Shown here one piece after another: positions 1-8,474 of a stretch of DNA of 57,900 nucleotides; within the stretch, counting starts at the first letter, position 1, and every line of letters starts with the position of its first letter. The notes under the pieces were generated by a model that was not told the DNA's origin, made no database searches, and was given only the letters and a program-made list of their open reading frames with translations. This stretch comes from Micromonosporaceae bacterium KJ-029 (GTDB lineage: Bacteria; Actinomycetota; Actinomycetes; Mycobacteriales; Micromonosporaceae), in assembly GCA_005402585.1 (NCBI GenBank), contig BIFP01000010.1:1-57900 (forward strand). Reading direction: 5' to 3'. The translations under genes were made by a program, and so were the position numbers.

Positions 1-1
1 C

Positions 2-82
2 TTCCGCAACCCCGACAACCAGCGCCTACGCACCCGCACCGCCACCACCCGACGCCACCGCGGACACCTCAACCCCGCTTAA
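2..82 (+). CDS. 3' end of an unidentified ORF (partial at window edge)
   Basis: An open frame enters from the left edge and stops at TAA 80-82. The visible tail is arginine-rich and ends in HLNPA. Such short basic tails are common at the C-terminus of actinobacterial transposases, but nothing visible identifies the family. A 26-bp stretch beginning inside this tail (71-96) recurs with 23 matches at 50495-50520, beside an IS3 remnant, which is weak support for a mobile-element origin. Confidence 0.3.
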   Translation, partial: FRNPDNQRLRTRTATTRRHRGHLNPA

Positions 83-114
83 CTTCGAAGAGCCAGTATC
101 GCTACCGTGCGCGG

Positions 115-356
115 GTGCAGTTCCGAGAATTCGATGAGGCCGACTGGCCGCAGGTGTGGGCGATCGTGCGCGAGGTCGTCCGGGGCCAGGAAACATTTCC
201 GTACGACCCGGACATGACCGAGGAGTCGGCGCGCCGGACGTGGATCGAGGCGCCGCCCGGTCTGACCGTTGTTGCCGTCGAGCAGGAGCGGGTTCTCGGT
301 ACGGCGAAGATGGGACCGAATCGTCCAGGGCCAGGCTCGCATGTGTCCACGGCTAT
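115..356 (+). pseudogene. GNAT N-acetyltransferase, N-terminal fragment
   Basis: The frame from GTG 115 has typical GNAT N-terminal features: an opening FREFDEADWPQVW, the alpha1 segment with ETFPYDPD, and the strand VVAVEQERVLGTAKMGPNR. Homology stops at about GSHVSTA, just before the acetyl-CoA loop (R/QxxGxG/A) that should follow. The frame then runs antisense into the tail of the oppositely oriented FAD oxidase. Lacking the cofactor-binding motif, the product cannot be an active acetyltransferase. I infer truncation by the rearrangement that brought in the oxidase; the junction is near 356. The exact substrate class is unknown. Confidence 0.7.
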
Positions 357-384
357 CGCGCCGACGCGGCGCACCACATCGCGC

Positions 385-1866
385 CTACGGGCCGACCGGC
401 ACGCTCTGTGCATGATGAAACAGGTTGTCCGGATCGTATGCCTTCTTCACCGCGATGAGGCGGGCGAGGTTCTGTCCCCAGTAGGCATTGGCGAAGTCCG
501 GCAGATCGAGATCGCAATAGTTCACGTAGGAGGCGCCCGGCATGTACGGGCGCGTGGCGGCGTAGACCGTCGCCACGTTCGCGAGGTGCGTGGGCGTATC
601 GGCGGCGTGCTGCCAGCTTGTGTAGTACTGGATGCAGAACTGCGTGCCGGCGCGCCGCGGAAAGGCCGTCGCGTCCGCCGCGACATCGGCGATCTTGCCG
701 CCATAGGCGTCGCACAGCAGCGCGATGGCGCCGGCCGGGAGGGCGGCGACGGCGGCCAGCATGGCGTGGATCGCGTCGGCGCCGAGCGGGCTCAGCACAT
801 AGTCGGATTTGGCCTTCATGAACACTGACTCGTAGGCGAGTGTGCCGGCGAAGTGCTTCACGGCGTCGAGGAACGCGAGCGTCTGCACGGTGAGCGGCCG
901 CGACGGCGCGTCGAGTTGCAGCAGCGGCTGCAGGTTGGCGCGCAGTTCCGCTTCGCTGCCGACCGACTGTCCGATGCAGCGCATCGAGATCTTGCCGGTG
1001 CCGGCCGGCCCGACCTTCATGATCGAGGTGATGGTGCTCGGCGCGTGGGGCGCCCACGCCTGCCACGCGGCGAACATGCGGGCGGCGTCCGACTGTGACA
1101 GCGTCCAGGAGACGCCGAACACCAGCGTGTTCGCGAGCGGGAAGACGTTCATCACGAATTGCGTCGCGATCCCGAAGCTGCCGCCACCGCCGCCGCGGCA
1201 CGCCCAGAACAGATCGGGCTCGCGGGTGGCGTCCGCCTGCAGCGTCCGCGCCTGTGCGTCGACGATCGTGAGCTGGCGCAGGCTGTCGCAGGTGAGGCCG
1301 TGCGATCGGGCGAGCAGCCCGTGGCCGCCGCCGAGGATGTGGCCCGAGATGCCAACGGTCGGGCAGCTTCCGGCCTGCAACGCGAGGCCCTGCGCCGCCA
1401 ATGCCTCGTAGATGTGGAACAGCGAGGCGCCCGCACCGACCGTGACGGTGCCGGCGGCCTTGTCGACCGAGATCCCGGCGAGGCCGCGCAGGTCGATCAC
1501 CACATCACTGGACTGCGAGAACCCCTCGTAGGAGTGGCCGCCGCAGCGGACCGCGAAGCGCAGGCCGTTGGTGCGAACCCAGTCGACCAGCACCGCGACC
1601 GCATGCTCGGTCTTGCACACGGCACGCAGTGCCGGGCTGAGCTGCATGCGCCTGTTGGCTGCCGGAAGGTAATTGGCGTACTGGGCATCCGATGGTTTGA
1701 GGTAGAGCACGTCGCTCGCTGCGAGAGTTGGCAGCGGCGGCAGCGGTGTCAGCGCGGCGGCTGCGGAAGGAGACGGCGCGGAAGCGGGCACTTCGACCTC
1801 GACGGGACGGGGCGCCTCGGACGGGACGAGCTCGTCGACGCGGAGGGGGTGTTCCATGGACATCAC
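385..1866 (-). CDS. Berberine-bridge-type FAD-dependent oxidoreductase
   Basis: A 493-aa flavoprotein of the FAD_binding_4 plus BBE class, oxidizing carbohydrates, alkaloids or polyketides with oxygen as acceptor. The PP-loop domain contains CGGHSYEG, whose His (about residue 111) is the usual 8-alpha-histidyl FAD attachment. AGSCPTVGISGH supplies the Cys (about 168) for 6-S-cysteinyl linkage, so FAD is probably bicovalent. GGGHGLLARSHG follows. The C-terminal BBE segment ends with YWGQNLARL and AYDPDNLFHHAQS, normal for the family. An Ala/Pro-rich first 45 residues could be a linker or an overlong start; ATG 1866 and ATG 1857 are both possible. No accompanying pathway genes lie nearby, so the substrate is unknown. 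Confidence 0.88.
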   Translation of the reverse strand: MMSMEHPLRVDELVPSEAPRPVEVEVPASAPSPSAAAALTPLPPLPTLAASDVLYLKPSDAQYANYLPAANRRMQLSPALRAVCKTEHAVAVLVDWVRTNGLRFAVRCGGHSYEGFSQSSDVVIDLRGLAGISVDKAAGTVTVGAGASLFHIYEALAAQGLALQAGSCPTVGISGHILGGGHGLLARSHGLTCDSLRQLTIVDAQARTLQADATREPDLFWACRGGGGGSFGIATQFVMNVFPLANTLVFGVSWTLSQSDAARMFAAWQAWAPHAPSTITSIMKVGPAGTGKISMRCIGQSVGSEAELRANLQPLLQLDAPSRPLTVQTLAFLDAVKHFAGTLAYESVFMKAKSDYVLSPLGADAIHAMLAAVAALPAGAIALLCDAYGGKIADVAADATAFPRRAGTQFCIQYYTSWQHAADTPTHLANVATVYAATRPYMPGASYVNYCDLDLPDFANAYWGQNLARLIAVKKAYDPDNLFHHAQSVPVGP

Positions 1867-2659
1867 TCCCGCAGACTGGAGGACATCGACGCGATGAGAA
1901 TTCCAAGGCGGCCCTGCCGCCGCCTCATCGCATGTGAGCAGATGCGGCAGCGCGCTGCCGATTGCCAGATGGGTTCCGACCGCGTCACTCCCGGATACAG
2001 TTTACGGCGCGACGCCGTCGGCATCGCCGCGTATCGCGTACAGAGCTTCCTTCGGGTGCTCTTACGGTGCCAATCTCGCCCCGTCAGTTGGACCTGCTAC
2101 GAAGCCGGTGGCCTGAACGCCCCTGACAGGCACGGGGTCGATGATCCGGTCGACCAACTCCGGCGCCCATTCGACGTATGACGGGATTATCAGTGCAGGC
2201 CTCTCTGCGGCAGGCGGGGAAGCAGCTGATCGGGCTGTGGGATTCGTCCGCTGCCCATATCCCGCCCGCGCAGAGTCCCGTCGCCCCTTGCCTCCAGGCG
2301 CCCGGTAGTGCCATCCGGTTGGCCAGCACGAAGAAGCGGACTTTCTTGGGCTTGAGGTCGATGTTGCTCAGATCTCATCGGCATAGACTGGAGCGCATCT
2401 GTTCACCCTGATCAACTGTCGCACTCGCCGCCTTCCCGAACGGCTTCGCGCTACCCGCCGATACCCCACCCGCCGTCAGCCTGGCCATCGTCTGGGCCGT
2501 GAACCAGCTCGCCACCCCTACCTCGTCGGCGGATCCTGCACCGACCCACACTCAGGCGAGCCCAACAAAGAGATTCTGCGGGGCGACGACACCTGTCACG
2601 GCCGACCCGCCGCCGGTCCTACCAGGCGGTACGACCGGCGGCGTGCTTCTTCGGGCCTG
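1867..2659. other. Gene-poor spacer
   Basis: About 790 bp between two genes on the minus strand. All open frames here are short and have no domain-like pattern. The stretch around 2430-2650 keeps a coding-like third-position bias on the plus strand, so it may be the remains of a gene, but no family is recognisable. Confidence 0.5.
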
Positions 2660-3145
2660 TCAGTCGGCGTCGGGCGCCCGCCAGATGCGGCTTTGCAGAT
2701 CGGTGCCGCGGATGACCTGAACGCGCCAGGGGGTCAGCCGCAGCACGTGCAGCTTCGGGTCGTCCGGGCTGCGCCAGAAGTTGCCGAGGGGGTACCCGAC
2801 CCCCGTCGGGCTGGTTCGCTCGTACAACTGCCACACGTGGTGCTTGGTCTCGCGGTCGCTCACCCACTCGGCGACCGTGTCGATCGCCACCACGTTCTGC
2901 CGGTGACTCCAGTACGAGAACGTGGCGTGCGGGTTGTTGGCCAGGTGTGCCGCCTTGACCGGCGTCTTGTACGTCGCCAACCAGCCCAGCGGGTGCCCGT
3001 CGACCCGTTCCCACACCGCGATCAGCACCCGGGCCCGGGGGCGGCCCTTGGCGTCGACCGTGGTCATGGTGGCGTAGCCGATATCCCCCAGATAGGCGTT
3101 GAACTGACCCTCGATCATCGAGAACGTGGGAACTCTGGTCGCCAT
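2660..3145 (-). CDS. Pyridoxamine 5'-phosphate oxidase-like (flavin split-barrel) protein
   Basis: A 161-aa split beta-barrel protein of the PPOX/F420-binding class. The N-terminal strand pattern GYATMTTVDAKGRPRAR is the common opening of the fold, followed by the conserved LANNPHATFSYW segment and a C-terminal LRLTPWRVQVIRG strand. Such enzymes bind FMN, F420 or heme; the ligand cannot be told from the sequence. The start ATG 3145 is preceded by CAGGAGC and lies 15 bp after the stop of the MFS exporter, so the two form one operon, probably controlled by the divergent HxlR regulator. A role in electrophile or quinone detoxification alongside export is inference. Confidence 0.8.
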   Translation of the reverse strand: MATRVPTFSMIEGQFNAYLGDIGYATMTTVDAKGRPRARVLIAVWERVDGHPLGWLATYKTPVKAAHLANNPHATFSYWSHRQNVVAIDTVAEWVSDRETKHHVWQLYERTSPTGVGYPLGNFWRSPDDPKLHVLRLTPWRVQVIRGTDLQSRIWRAPDAD

Positions 3146-3160
3146 CGTTGCTCCTGGTGC

Positions 3161-4597
3161 TCAGGCCGCAGTGTGGGCGGCTGCCGGCGTCGGTACCTGA
3201 GGCGTCGCGGCCTTGCCACGGAGACCGAACGCCGTGATGAACGCGGCGAGGATGGCCGCGGCCGCGGGCAGCATCAGGCCGTTGCGGATCGCCTCCAGGC
3301 TGAGGCCCTCCCCGTCCTGCCCGCTGACCGTGGCCACGCTCACCGCGGTCACAGCGGAGATGCCGAGGGCCATGCCGAACTGCATCGAGGTATAGAGCAG
3401 GCCGCCGGCCAGGCCGTGCTCCTGCTCGTCGACCCGGTCGGTGGCCGCCATGGTCAGGGGGCCGTAGGACAGCGAGAAGGACAGACCCAGCAGCAGCATG
3501 CTCGGCAGCATTGCGGCGTAGGTCCAGTCCGGCGCGACGGGCAGGAACAGCGCGTAGGCCAGCGCGGCGGAGACGATGCCGCCGAAGAGCACCCGCACGT
3601 TGCCGAACCGGTTGACCAGTCGCGGCGTCAGGGTCGGGGCGAGGATGGTGTCGATGCCGACCACCAGCATGGCCAGACCGGTCTGCAGCGGGGTCCAGCC
3701 TTTCAGCTCCTGCAGGTAGAGGGTCACCATGAACTGGAACCCGGCGAACGAGATCATGAACAGCAGCGCAGCCAGGTTGGTCCGCACCAGCGGAGCCGAC
3801 CGCAGGATTCCCAGCCGGACCAGCGGGTTGGCCGTGCGCCGCTCGATCAGGACGAAGATTCCCAGGAGAACCACGCCCGCGGCGAGGACGGTCAGGGTCG
3901 TGCCTAGACCCTCCCCGCCGTGTTCCAGCCGCACCACACCGTAGGCGAGCAGCAGCAGGGCCGCCGTGACGCTCACCGCACCGGCCAGATCGAAGCCCTG
4001 CGCCTTCGGGATCTCCCGCACGTCGTCCTTCAGCAGCGGAACGGCGGCGAGCAGGATCACCGCGGCGAGGACGACCGGGGCGAAGAACACCCACCGCCAG
4101 CCGGCCGAGACCAGCAGGCCACCGGCGACCAGGCCGAGGGAGAAGCCACCGGCGGCGGTGCCGGCATACACCCCCAGGGCCTTGTTGCGCTGCGGGCCCT
4201 CCGGGAAGTTGCTGGTGACCAGGGCCAGTCCGGCGGGGGTCATGAACGCGGCAGCCACCCCGGTGACGAAGCGCGCCACCAGCAGCATCCAGCCCTCGGT
4301 GGCGAAACCACCCAGCCCGGAGAAGAGCAGAAAGACCACCAACCACAGCAGGAACATCCGCCGCCGGCCGAGCAAGTCCGCCGCCCGCCCGCCCAGCAGC
4401 ATGAACCCGCCGTACCCCAGCACATAGGCGCTCACCACCCCGCTGAGCATCCCGGTCGACAGCCCGAGATCCTCCCTGATCGCAGGCAGCGCCACGTTCA
4501 GCATCGCGACGTCGATCCCCTCCAAGAAGATCGCCCCGCACAACACGAACAACACAACCCACGCCCGCCCGTCCATCCGGGTGGTCGACGTAGACAT
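3161..4597 (-). CDS. MFS multidrug exporter, DHA2 (EmrB/QacA) family
   Basis: A 478-aa protein with about 14 hydrophobic segments. Motif A appears as LLGGRAADLLGRRRMF in the loop between TM2 and TM3, and the antiporter motif C region shows AGLALV and GGFSLGLVAGGLL in TM5. These mark a proton-coupled drug exporter of the inner membrane. The start is set at ATG 4597 because CCGAGAGGAG precedes it by the right distance; an upstream in-frame ATG at 4675 has no ribosome site and would overlap the regulatory spacer. It precedes the PPOX-like gene and is divergent from hxlR-type 4697, the usual arrangement for a locally repressed efflux pump. Confidence 0.9.
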   Translation of the reverse strand: MSTSTTRMDGRAWVVLFVLCGAIFLEGIDVAMLNVALPAIREDLGLSTGMLSGVVSAYVLGYGGFMLLGGRAADLLGRRRMFLLWLVVFLLFSGLGGFATEGWMLLVARFVTGVAAAFMTPAGLALVTSNFPEGPQRNKALGVYAGTAAGGFSLGLVAGGLLVSAGWRWVFFAPVVLAAVILLAAVPLLKDDVREIPKAQGFDLAGAVSVTAALLLLAYGVVRLEHGGEGLGTTLTVLAAGVVLLGIFVLIERRTANPLVRLGILRSAPLVRTNLAALLFMISFAGFQFMVTLYLQELKGWTPLQTGLAMLVVGIDTILAPTLTPRLVNRFGNVRVLFGGIVSAALAYALFLPVAPDWTYAAMLPSMLLLGLSFSLSYGPLTMAATDRVDEQEHGLAGGLLYTSMQFGMALGISAVTAVSVATVSGQDGEGLSLEAIRNGLMLPAAAAILAAFITAFGLRGKAATPQVPTPAAAHTAA

Positions 4598-4696
4598 CTC
4601 GACTCCTCTCGGAAGGCGCACAACGCCCTCCGGTTCCCCCGGCGCATGCCGGTTCCCTCTTGTAACCGACAGCATCGTCAGGCACCATCAGCAGCC
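4598..4696. promoter_or_regulatory. Divergent promoter region between MFS exporter and HxlR regulator
   Basis: A 99-bp spacer between two start codons facing away from each other. In this arrangement HxlR proteins normally bind the shared spacer and control both genes. I see no clear perfect palindrome, so the operator position is unassigned. Confidence 0.6.
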
Positions 4697-5191
4697 ATGG
4701 AAGACGGAACTTCCCGGTCCCTCGGTTACTGCGCGGATACCGACGCCGACTACGACGTCCTGCAGTGGGACACCCGCGAGGACTGCGAGGTCCGCCAGAT
4801 CCTCGACCGGATCGCCGACAAGTGGTCACTGCTCGTCATCGCGCTACTCGACCGACGCAGCCTGCGCTTCACCGAACTGCGGCGCATGATCGACGGCATC
4901 AGCCAACGCATGCTCGCCCGTACCCTCCGGCACCTGGAACGCGACGGCCTCGTCAGCCGGACGGTGCACCCCACCGTGCCGCCCCGCGTCGACTACGAAC
5001 TCACCCCGCTCGGCGCCACCCTCCACGAGACAATCCGGACGCTGGTCACGTGGACGGAGACACACCAGAATGCGATTGCCGCCGCGCGTGCGGCCTACGA
5101 CAAGCGCGCTGCCGCGGAACAAGCCCAGGCCGAACGCGAGGCAGCCCAACGAGACGCCATCGCCCGGGATGTCCTCGCCGGCCGCCGTTGA
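4697..5191 (+). CDS. HxlR-family transcriptional regulator
   Basis: A 164-aa winged-helix regulator. The family pattern is clear: DCEVRQILDRIADKWS followed by LLDRRSLRFTELRRMIDGISQRMLARTLRHLERDGLVSR, then the wing PPRVDYELTPLG. The Cys in REDCEV matches the redox-sensing cysteine position of quinone- or aldehyde-responsive HxlR members. The C-terminal 30 residues are Ala/Glu/Gln-rich, probably a helical tail. Start ATG 4697 gives a normal-length N-terminus. Divergent from the MFS-PPOX operon, which it most likely represses. Confidence 0.9.
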   Translation: MEDGTSRSLGYCADTDADYDVLQWDTREDCEVRQILDRIADKWSLLVIALLDRRSLRFTELRRMIDGISQRMLARTLRHLERDGLVSRTVHPTVPPRVDYELTPLGATLHETIRTLVTWTETHQNAIAAARAAYDKRAAAEQAQAEREAAQRDAIARDVLAGRR

Positions 5192-5259
5192 CACCACGGG
5201 GGCGCGGCGCCGGGCCAACCGTGGCGAGCTGATCCCGACGCCCTGACGGTTGCCGACCT

Positions 5260-5282
5260 GGCCCGGACGACCCGTCCGGGCC
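5260..5282. terminator. Bidirectional hairpin between convergent genes
   Basis: A perfect 10-bp stem, GGCCCGGACG and CGTCCGGGCC, with a three-base loop ACC. It lies between the ends of the HxlR gene and the convergent RNHCP pair. There is no U-run, as is usual for high-GC actinomycete terminators. Confidence 0.65.
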
Positions 5283-5356
5283 GGGGCGGACACCGGTCGC
5301 ACCACGAACCGGCGGGTGGGCCCGGACCTTGCATCCGAGCGCACCCGCCGATCGCG

Positions 5357-5797
5357 TCATTCGGGAGGTATGGCCAACTGGATCCGCAGCGGTGACCCGA
5401 GATGACGGATCGCCGTGACCGCCAGCCTGGTCAGCGCCAGGGCGTTGTCGTCCCCGGCGGCCCGGTTCGATCCGAGGTCGCCGCAGCCGACGCAGCGGTG
5501 GATGATCACCCACTCCCCGTCGCCACGAACAGCGATCGAGATGGGTTCCATCCGGGCATGGCAGGTCGAGGCGCGGTCGCCGGGGCACGACCGGTCGACG
5601 TGCTTGCTGCTGAGGCAGTTCGGGCAGTGGTTACGGTGTGCCGTGCCCGGGGCGGACTTCGACACGTCGAGGCGACAGTGCAGGCATCGGAACGACTTGC
5701 CGTACTCGTCGCGGTTCCTGCCGGGCATCCGTTTCTGGCGTTGTGTCCGGCCGTGCGGCTGTCGCCGCCCCGGTCGCTCATTGTTCCGGCGTGGCAT
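5357..5797 (-). CDS. RNHCP domain protein, downstream copy
   Basis: A 146-aa protein with the namesake RNHCP signature (HRNHCPNCLSSKH). Paired cysteines occur as FRCLHC, CPNC, a single C in TCHARM and HRCVGCG, arranged as one or two zinc ribbons; PISIAV follows the third Cys as in the neighbouring copy. The first 30 residues are basic and rich in Arg/Asn. Start ATG 5797 has AGGAG nine bases upstream and lies 14 bp after the stop of the upstream RNHCP gene, so the two are co-transcribed. The family has no established biochemical role that I know of. Confidence 0.85.
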   Translation of the reverse strand: MPRRNNERPGRRQPHGRTQRQKRMPGRNRDEYGKSFRCLHCRLDVSKSAPGTAHRNHCPNCLSSKHVDRSCPGDRASTCHARMEPISIAVRGDGEWVIIHRCVGCGDLGSNRAAGDDNALALTRLAVTAIRHLGSPLRIQLAIPPE

Positions 5798-5811
5798 GGC
5801 GGAACTCCTGA

Positions 5812-6189
5812 TCAACCCGCCGCCCAGAGGGCGCCGAGATGCTCCAGCGGGAACGGTGGCTGGGCGAGCGGCCGGACCGCGAGGCGGATGAGGAGCAACT
5901 GATTGTCATCCGGTTCGACGTGGTCATCGGCGAGCTCGGAGCAGCCGGTACAGCGCTGGATGAGCGCCCAGTCGCCGCCACGCAGCACCGCGATCGAGAT
6001 CGGTTGCATGCGGGCACCGCACCTACCGTCGGTGGTGCGCGGTTCGCGCGTCGTGGTGTGTCTGCTGGTCAGGCAGTTGGGGCAGTGGTTACGAATCCGG
6101 CTCGAAGGGGTGTTCGTGGAAACGCTGATCCCGCACCGCATGCAGCTGAAAGAGGCGGGGAGCGGGGAGCCGTTCTTGTCGGAGGACAA
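5812..6189 (-). CDS. RNHCP domain protein, upstream copy
   Basis: A 125-aa paralogue of the next gene, with the same order of motifs: FSCMRCG, IRNHCPNCLTSRH, CGARMQPISIAV and QRCTGCSELA, then a C-terminal LLLIRLAVRPLAQPPFPL. It uses a TTG start at 6189, supported by AAGGAG eight bases before; there is no ATG giving the complete domain. It is shorter than its neighbour because it lacks the basic N-terminal extension. Zinc binding through the four Cys pairs is an inference from spacing. Function is unknown. Confidence 0.85.
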   Translation of the reverse strand: MSSDKNGSPLPASFSCMRCGISVSTNTPSSRIRNHCPNCLTSRHTTTREPRTTDGRCGARMQPISIAVLRGGDWALIQRCTGCSELADDHVEPDDNQLLLIRLAVRPLAQPPFPLEHLGALWAAG

Positions 6190-6974
6190 GTGCTATCTCC
6201 TTGCGAGAGTTTCCGATAGGTCAGGAAACGCGCCGAGCGATGCTGCTCGGCCTCGCGGGAGACTCACTGCCGGTGAACGCCGGTAGTGCAGATGGGGTCA
6301 GCGGCAGGAGCCTTCGCCGAGGCGACAACGTGCGCTCGGCGCTGACCAGGGCGTACACCACTCCCCAGCGGGTTGGGCGGTACTTGGGCTTGCCACGCGA
6401 ACGATGTTCGTGGAGCTGGCGCGAACCCGCAACCCATTTGGCGCGTACCGGGGTAGGCCGCACCCGCCCCCGACCGCTTCGTGAGCTGCTGCAACAGACC
6501 GCCATCACCGCTCAACTGCAGACCCGCTGCCCGGGCCTGCGCCACTAAGCTCATCGCCCGGGCCACCGAGCAACTCCCCACCTTCGCCGCCGAGGGCCCG
6601 CGCCACCCTCATCGGCCAGCCCCGCGATTGGACCATCGCCGAGTCCAGTAACGAGCCGGGCTGGGGGTCGTACCCCGGGAGCCTGCTCGTGGCCACCGTC
6701 CCGGTCAACGTGGACCCGGTACGCCGCCGGGAGCTGTTGTCCCAGCCCGCCGTGCAGATCGCCGAAGAGCGGGCCGCCGAACGCGACCGCGAGGCCACAC
6801 CGCCGCGGTGGCCGAGCTGCACGCCACCGGCCTTCCGTCATCGCCGTGCAGTTCGACTTGAGCCGCTCCACCGTCACCCGCATTCCGGGTGCCAGCGAAC
6901 CGGTGCGGTCGCCGACAAGCCGTACATCGAGCCAGAGAACCCTCACAGCCAGCGCTCCGAGACCTTCGCCGCCT
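6190..6974. other. Gene-poor spacer with decayed coding DNA
   Basis: About 785 bp without a convincing gene. From about 6640 to 6960 the plus strand has coding-like composition broken into several frames, with a repeated frame change every 60-100 bp. This looks like a dead gene I cannot assign. Confidence 0.45.
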
Positions 6975-7544
6975 TCATTGGCGTCTCCACCGGCTGGCGT
7001 CAGGCAAGAGGTTCGGCCGCGTGGAGCGATGCGCGGGGCCGCGTTCGCCTTGTTCACGGCCTTTAGACAGGCCGCGGTCCAAGACGAATACCAGTGCGTA
7101 TGCCTCTGCGAAGGCGCATACCGCCCACATCGACCAGGCCAGAACGCTCAGGTGCAGGGGTTGGTGCAGCACGTTGAATGGGCCCATGAACTCGGCGAAC
7201 ACGGTGCCCAGCCACACGATGAGGCCGAGGCGCCATGCCCTGCTGTGTAGGCCCGTCGTCCATGCGGGAGCGATGGACCGGTAGACGAAGGCGTAGCAGA
7301 TCCCGAACGCGAGCATCCCGCCGAGGATGATCAGCGGATTCTCCAGAATCCGTGGAAGTGGCTCCAGTTCCTTCCACACGGTGATGACCTTGGGATGCTG
7401 GGTATCGGGGTCGAACAACAACCCTTCCGCGCCTAGGCGTGAACCGCCGAGCAGCCGGAATGTGACGAACGTACCTAGCACGAACGCGATGCCTCCGGCG
7501 AGGCCGGCAGCGAGTGTTCGCCAGATCGAGATGGTGTGTCGCAT
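6975..7544 (-). CDS. Hypothetical four-TM membrane protein
   Basis: A 189-aa protein with about four membrane segments: residues 9-31 (LAAGLAGGIAFVLGTFVTF), 70-90, 104-124 and 134-156. A soluble loop of about 35 residues lies between the first two, and the C-terminus is basic and polar. The start ATG 7544 has GGAAGGAGA upstream. The pattern resembles small uncharacterised membrane proteins common in bacteria. Nothing nearby suggests a role, and it does not appear to share a transcript with the next gene, from which it is separated by 228 bp. Confidence 0.75.
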   Translation of the reverse strand: MRHTISIWRTLAAGLAGGIAFVLGTFVTFRLLGGSRLGAEGLLFDPDTQHPKVITVWKELEPLPRILENPLIILGGMLAFGICYAFVYRSIAPAWTTGLHSRAWRLGLIVWLGTVFAEFMGPFNVLHQPLHLSVLAWSMWAVCAFAEAYALVFVLDRGLSKGREQGERGPAHRSTRPNLLPDASRWRRQ

Positions 7545-7772
7545 CGTTCTCCTTCCTGAGTTGGGGTGCCGTGAAGGAATCTGTTGTTACCAAGGGTCAC
7601 GCAGCGCTGCGTGACTGAATGCCTGCTGAAGGGGTGCTCGCCGGTAAGTCCGCGATCGGGGGCAGCTACCCGAGCATGAGGTTGGGCGGGCGCCTACGGC
7701 GCGCTGGAACTTGGTGCGGCGGTCTTCAGGCAGACCGAACGCGCGCTCGTATTCGCTGTGGTCAGCCGATGA

Positions 7773-8246
7773 TCAGACGGTGCGGCGGGAGCGGGCCAGA
7801 GCCAGCCCGCCGAGGGCTGTGGCGATCAGCCCAAACACCAGAGATGCGAAGCCACCAACTATTCCGTAGCCGGTGCCGGGACCACCCTCGGCCGCGGCCA
7901 CCACGTACCCGCCAAGGACAATGCCGATCATGCCCGCCACGAGGGCAACGATGGCCCCCCTTTTCCCGTTACCGCTGCCGATACGACCAGCGGAGCGGGC
8001 CAGAGCCAGCCCACCGATGGCCATGCCGGCCAGCGCCACCAATGCGCCCACGGCGCTCACGAGTCGCCCGGTGGTCAAGGCGTAAGCATCGTTGGCGACG
8101 AGCGGCTGGGCCTCGACCCGCACGTCCGGCGGTCCTACAAGCCCGAAACTTCCGAGCAGGATGGCTCCGGCGATGACCAGCACGAGCACGGCTCCGGCGA
8201 TGACAAGCACACGTCGGACTGACGTCAGGGCTCCCGATGTACTCAT
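7773..8246 (-). CDS. DUF6223-like small membrane protein
   Basis: A 157-aa membrane protein built on an internal repeat: GGLALARSAGRIGSGNGKRG in the middle and GGLALARSRR at the end, each after a glycine-rich hydrophobic segment. This matches actinobacterial DUF6223 proteins as I know them. One N-terminal TM or signal anchor (VLVIAGAVLVLVIAGAILL) precedes three more segments. ATG 8246 is chosen because GAAAGG lies in front and the sequence begins at the first hydrophobic block; an upstream ATG at 8300 adds only a basic tail. Function unknown. Confidence 0.75.
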   Translation of the reverse strand: MSTSGALTSVRRVLVIAGAVLVLVIAGAILLGSFGLVGPPDVRVEAQPLVANDAYALTTGRLVSAVGALVALAGMAIGGLALARSAGRIGSGNGKRGAIVALVAGMIGIVLGGYVVAAAEGGPGTGYGIVGGFASLVFGLIATALGGLALARSRRTV

Positions 8247-8474
8247 GTCTCTACACCTTTCCCACGTCTCACTTCGGAAGTTTGGATGTCGTCTGATCAT
8301 GTCGCTGGGCGCGCCGCCAGCCGTCCCACAGACGGAGGCAATTCGCGCTGCAGCCGATGGCGTACCCCGCTGCTACAGACGCCGTAGGCGCCGCGGAAGT
8401 ACTGCGTGCGCGGTAGGCAGCCGCTCCACCGCGGGCAGGAGTCGCCTGCGGCAACAACCGGCTAGGGTGCGCCC

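Noticed and set aside
1159..2181. Long plus-strand frame antisense to the FAD oxidase
   Set aside because: Low-complexity Arg/Ala/Gly composition and no domain pattern. It arises from the codon bias of the real minus-strand gene.
2619..4829. Long minus-strand frame overlapping the exporter and PPOX genes
   Set aside because: Out of frame with the two recognisable proteins and composed of Arg/Gly/Pro repeats. A high-GC shadow.
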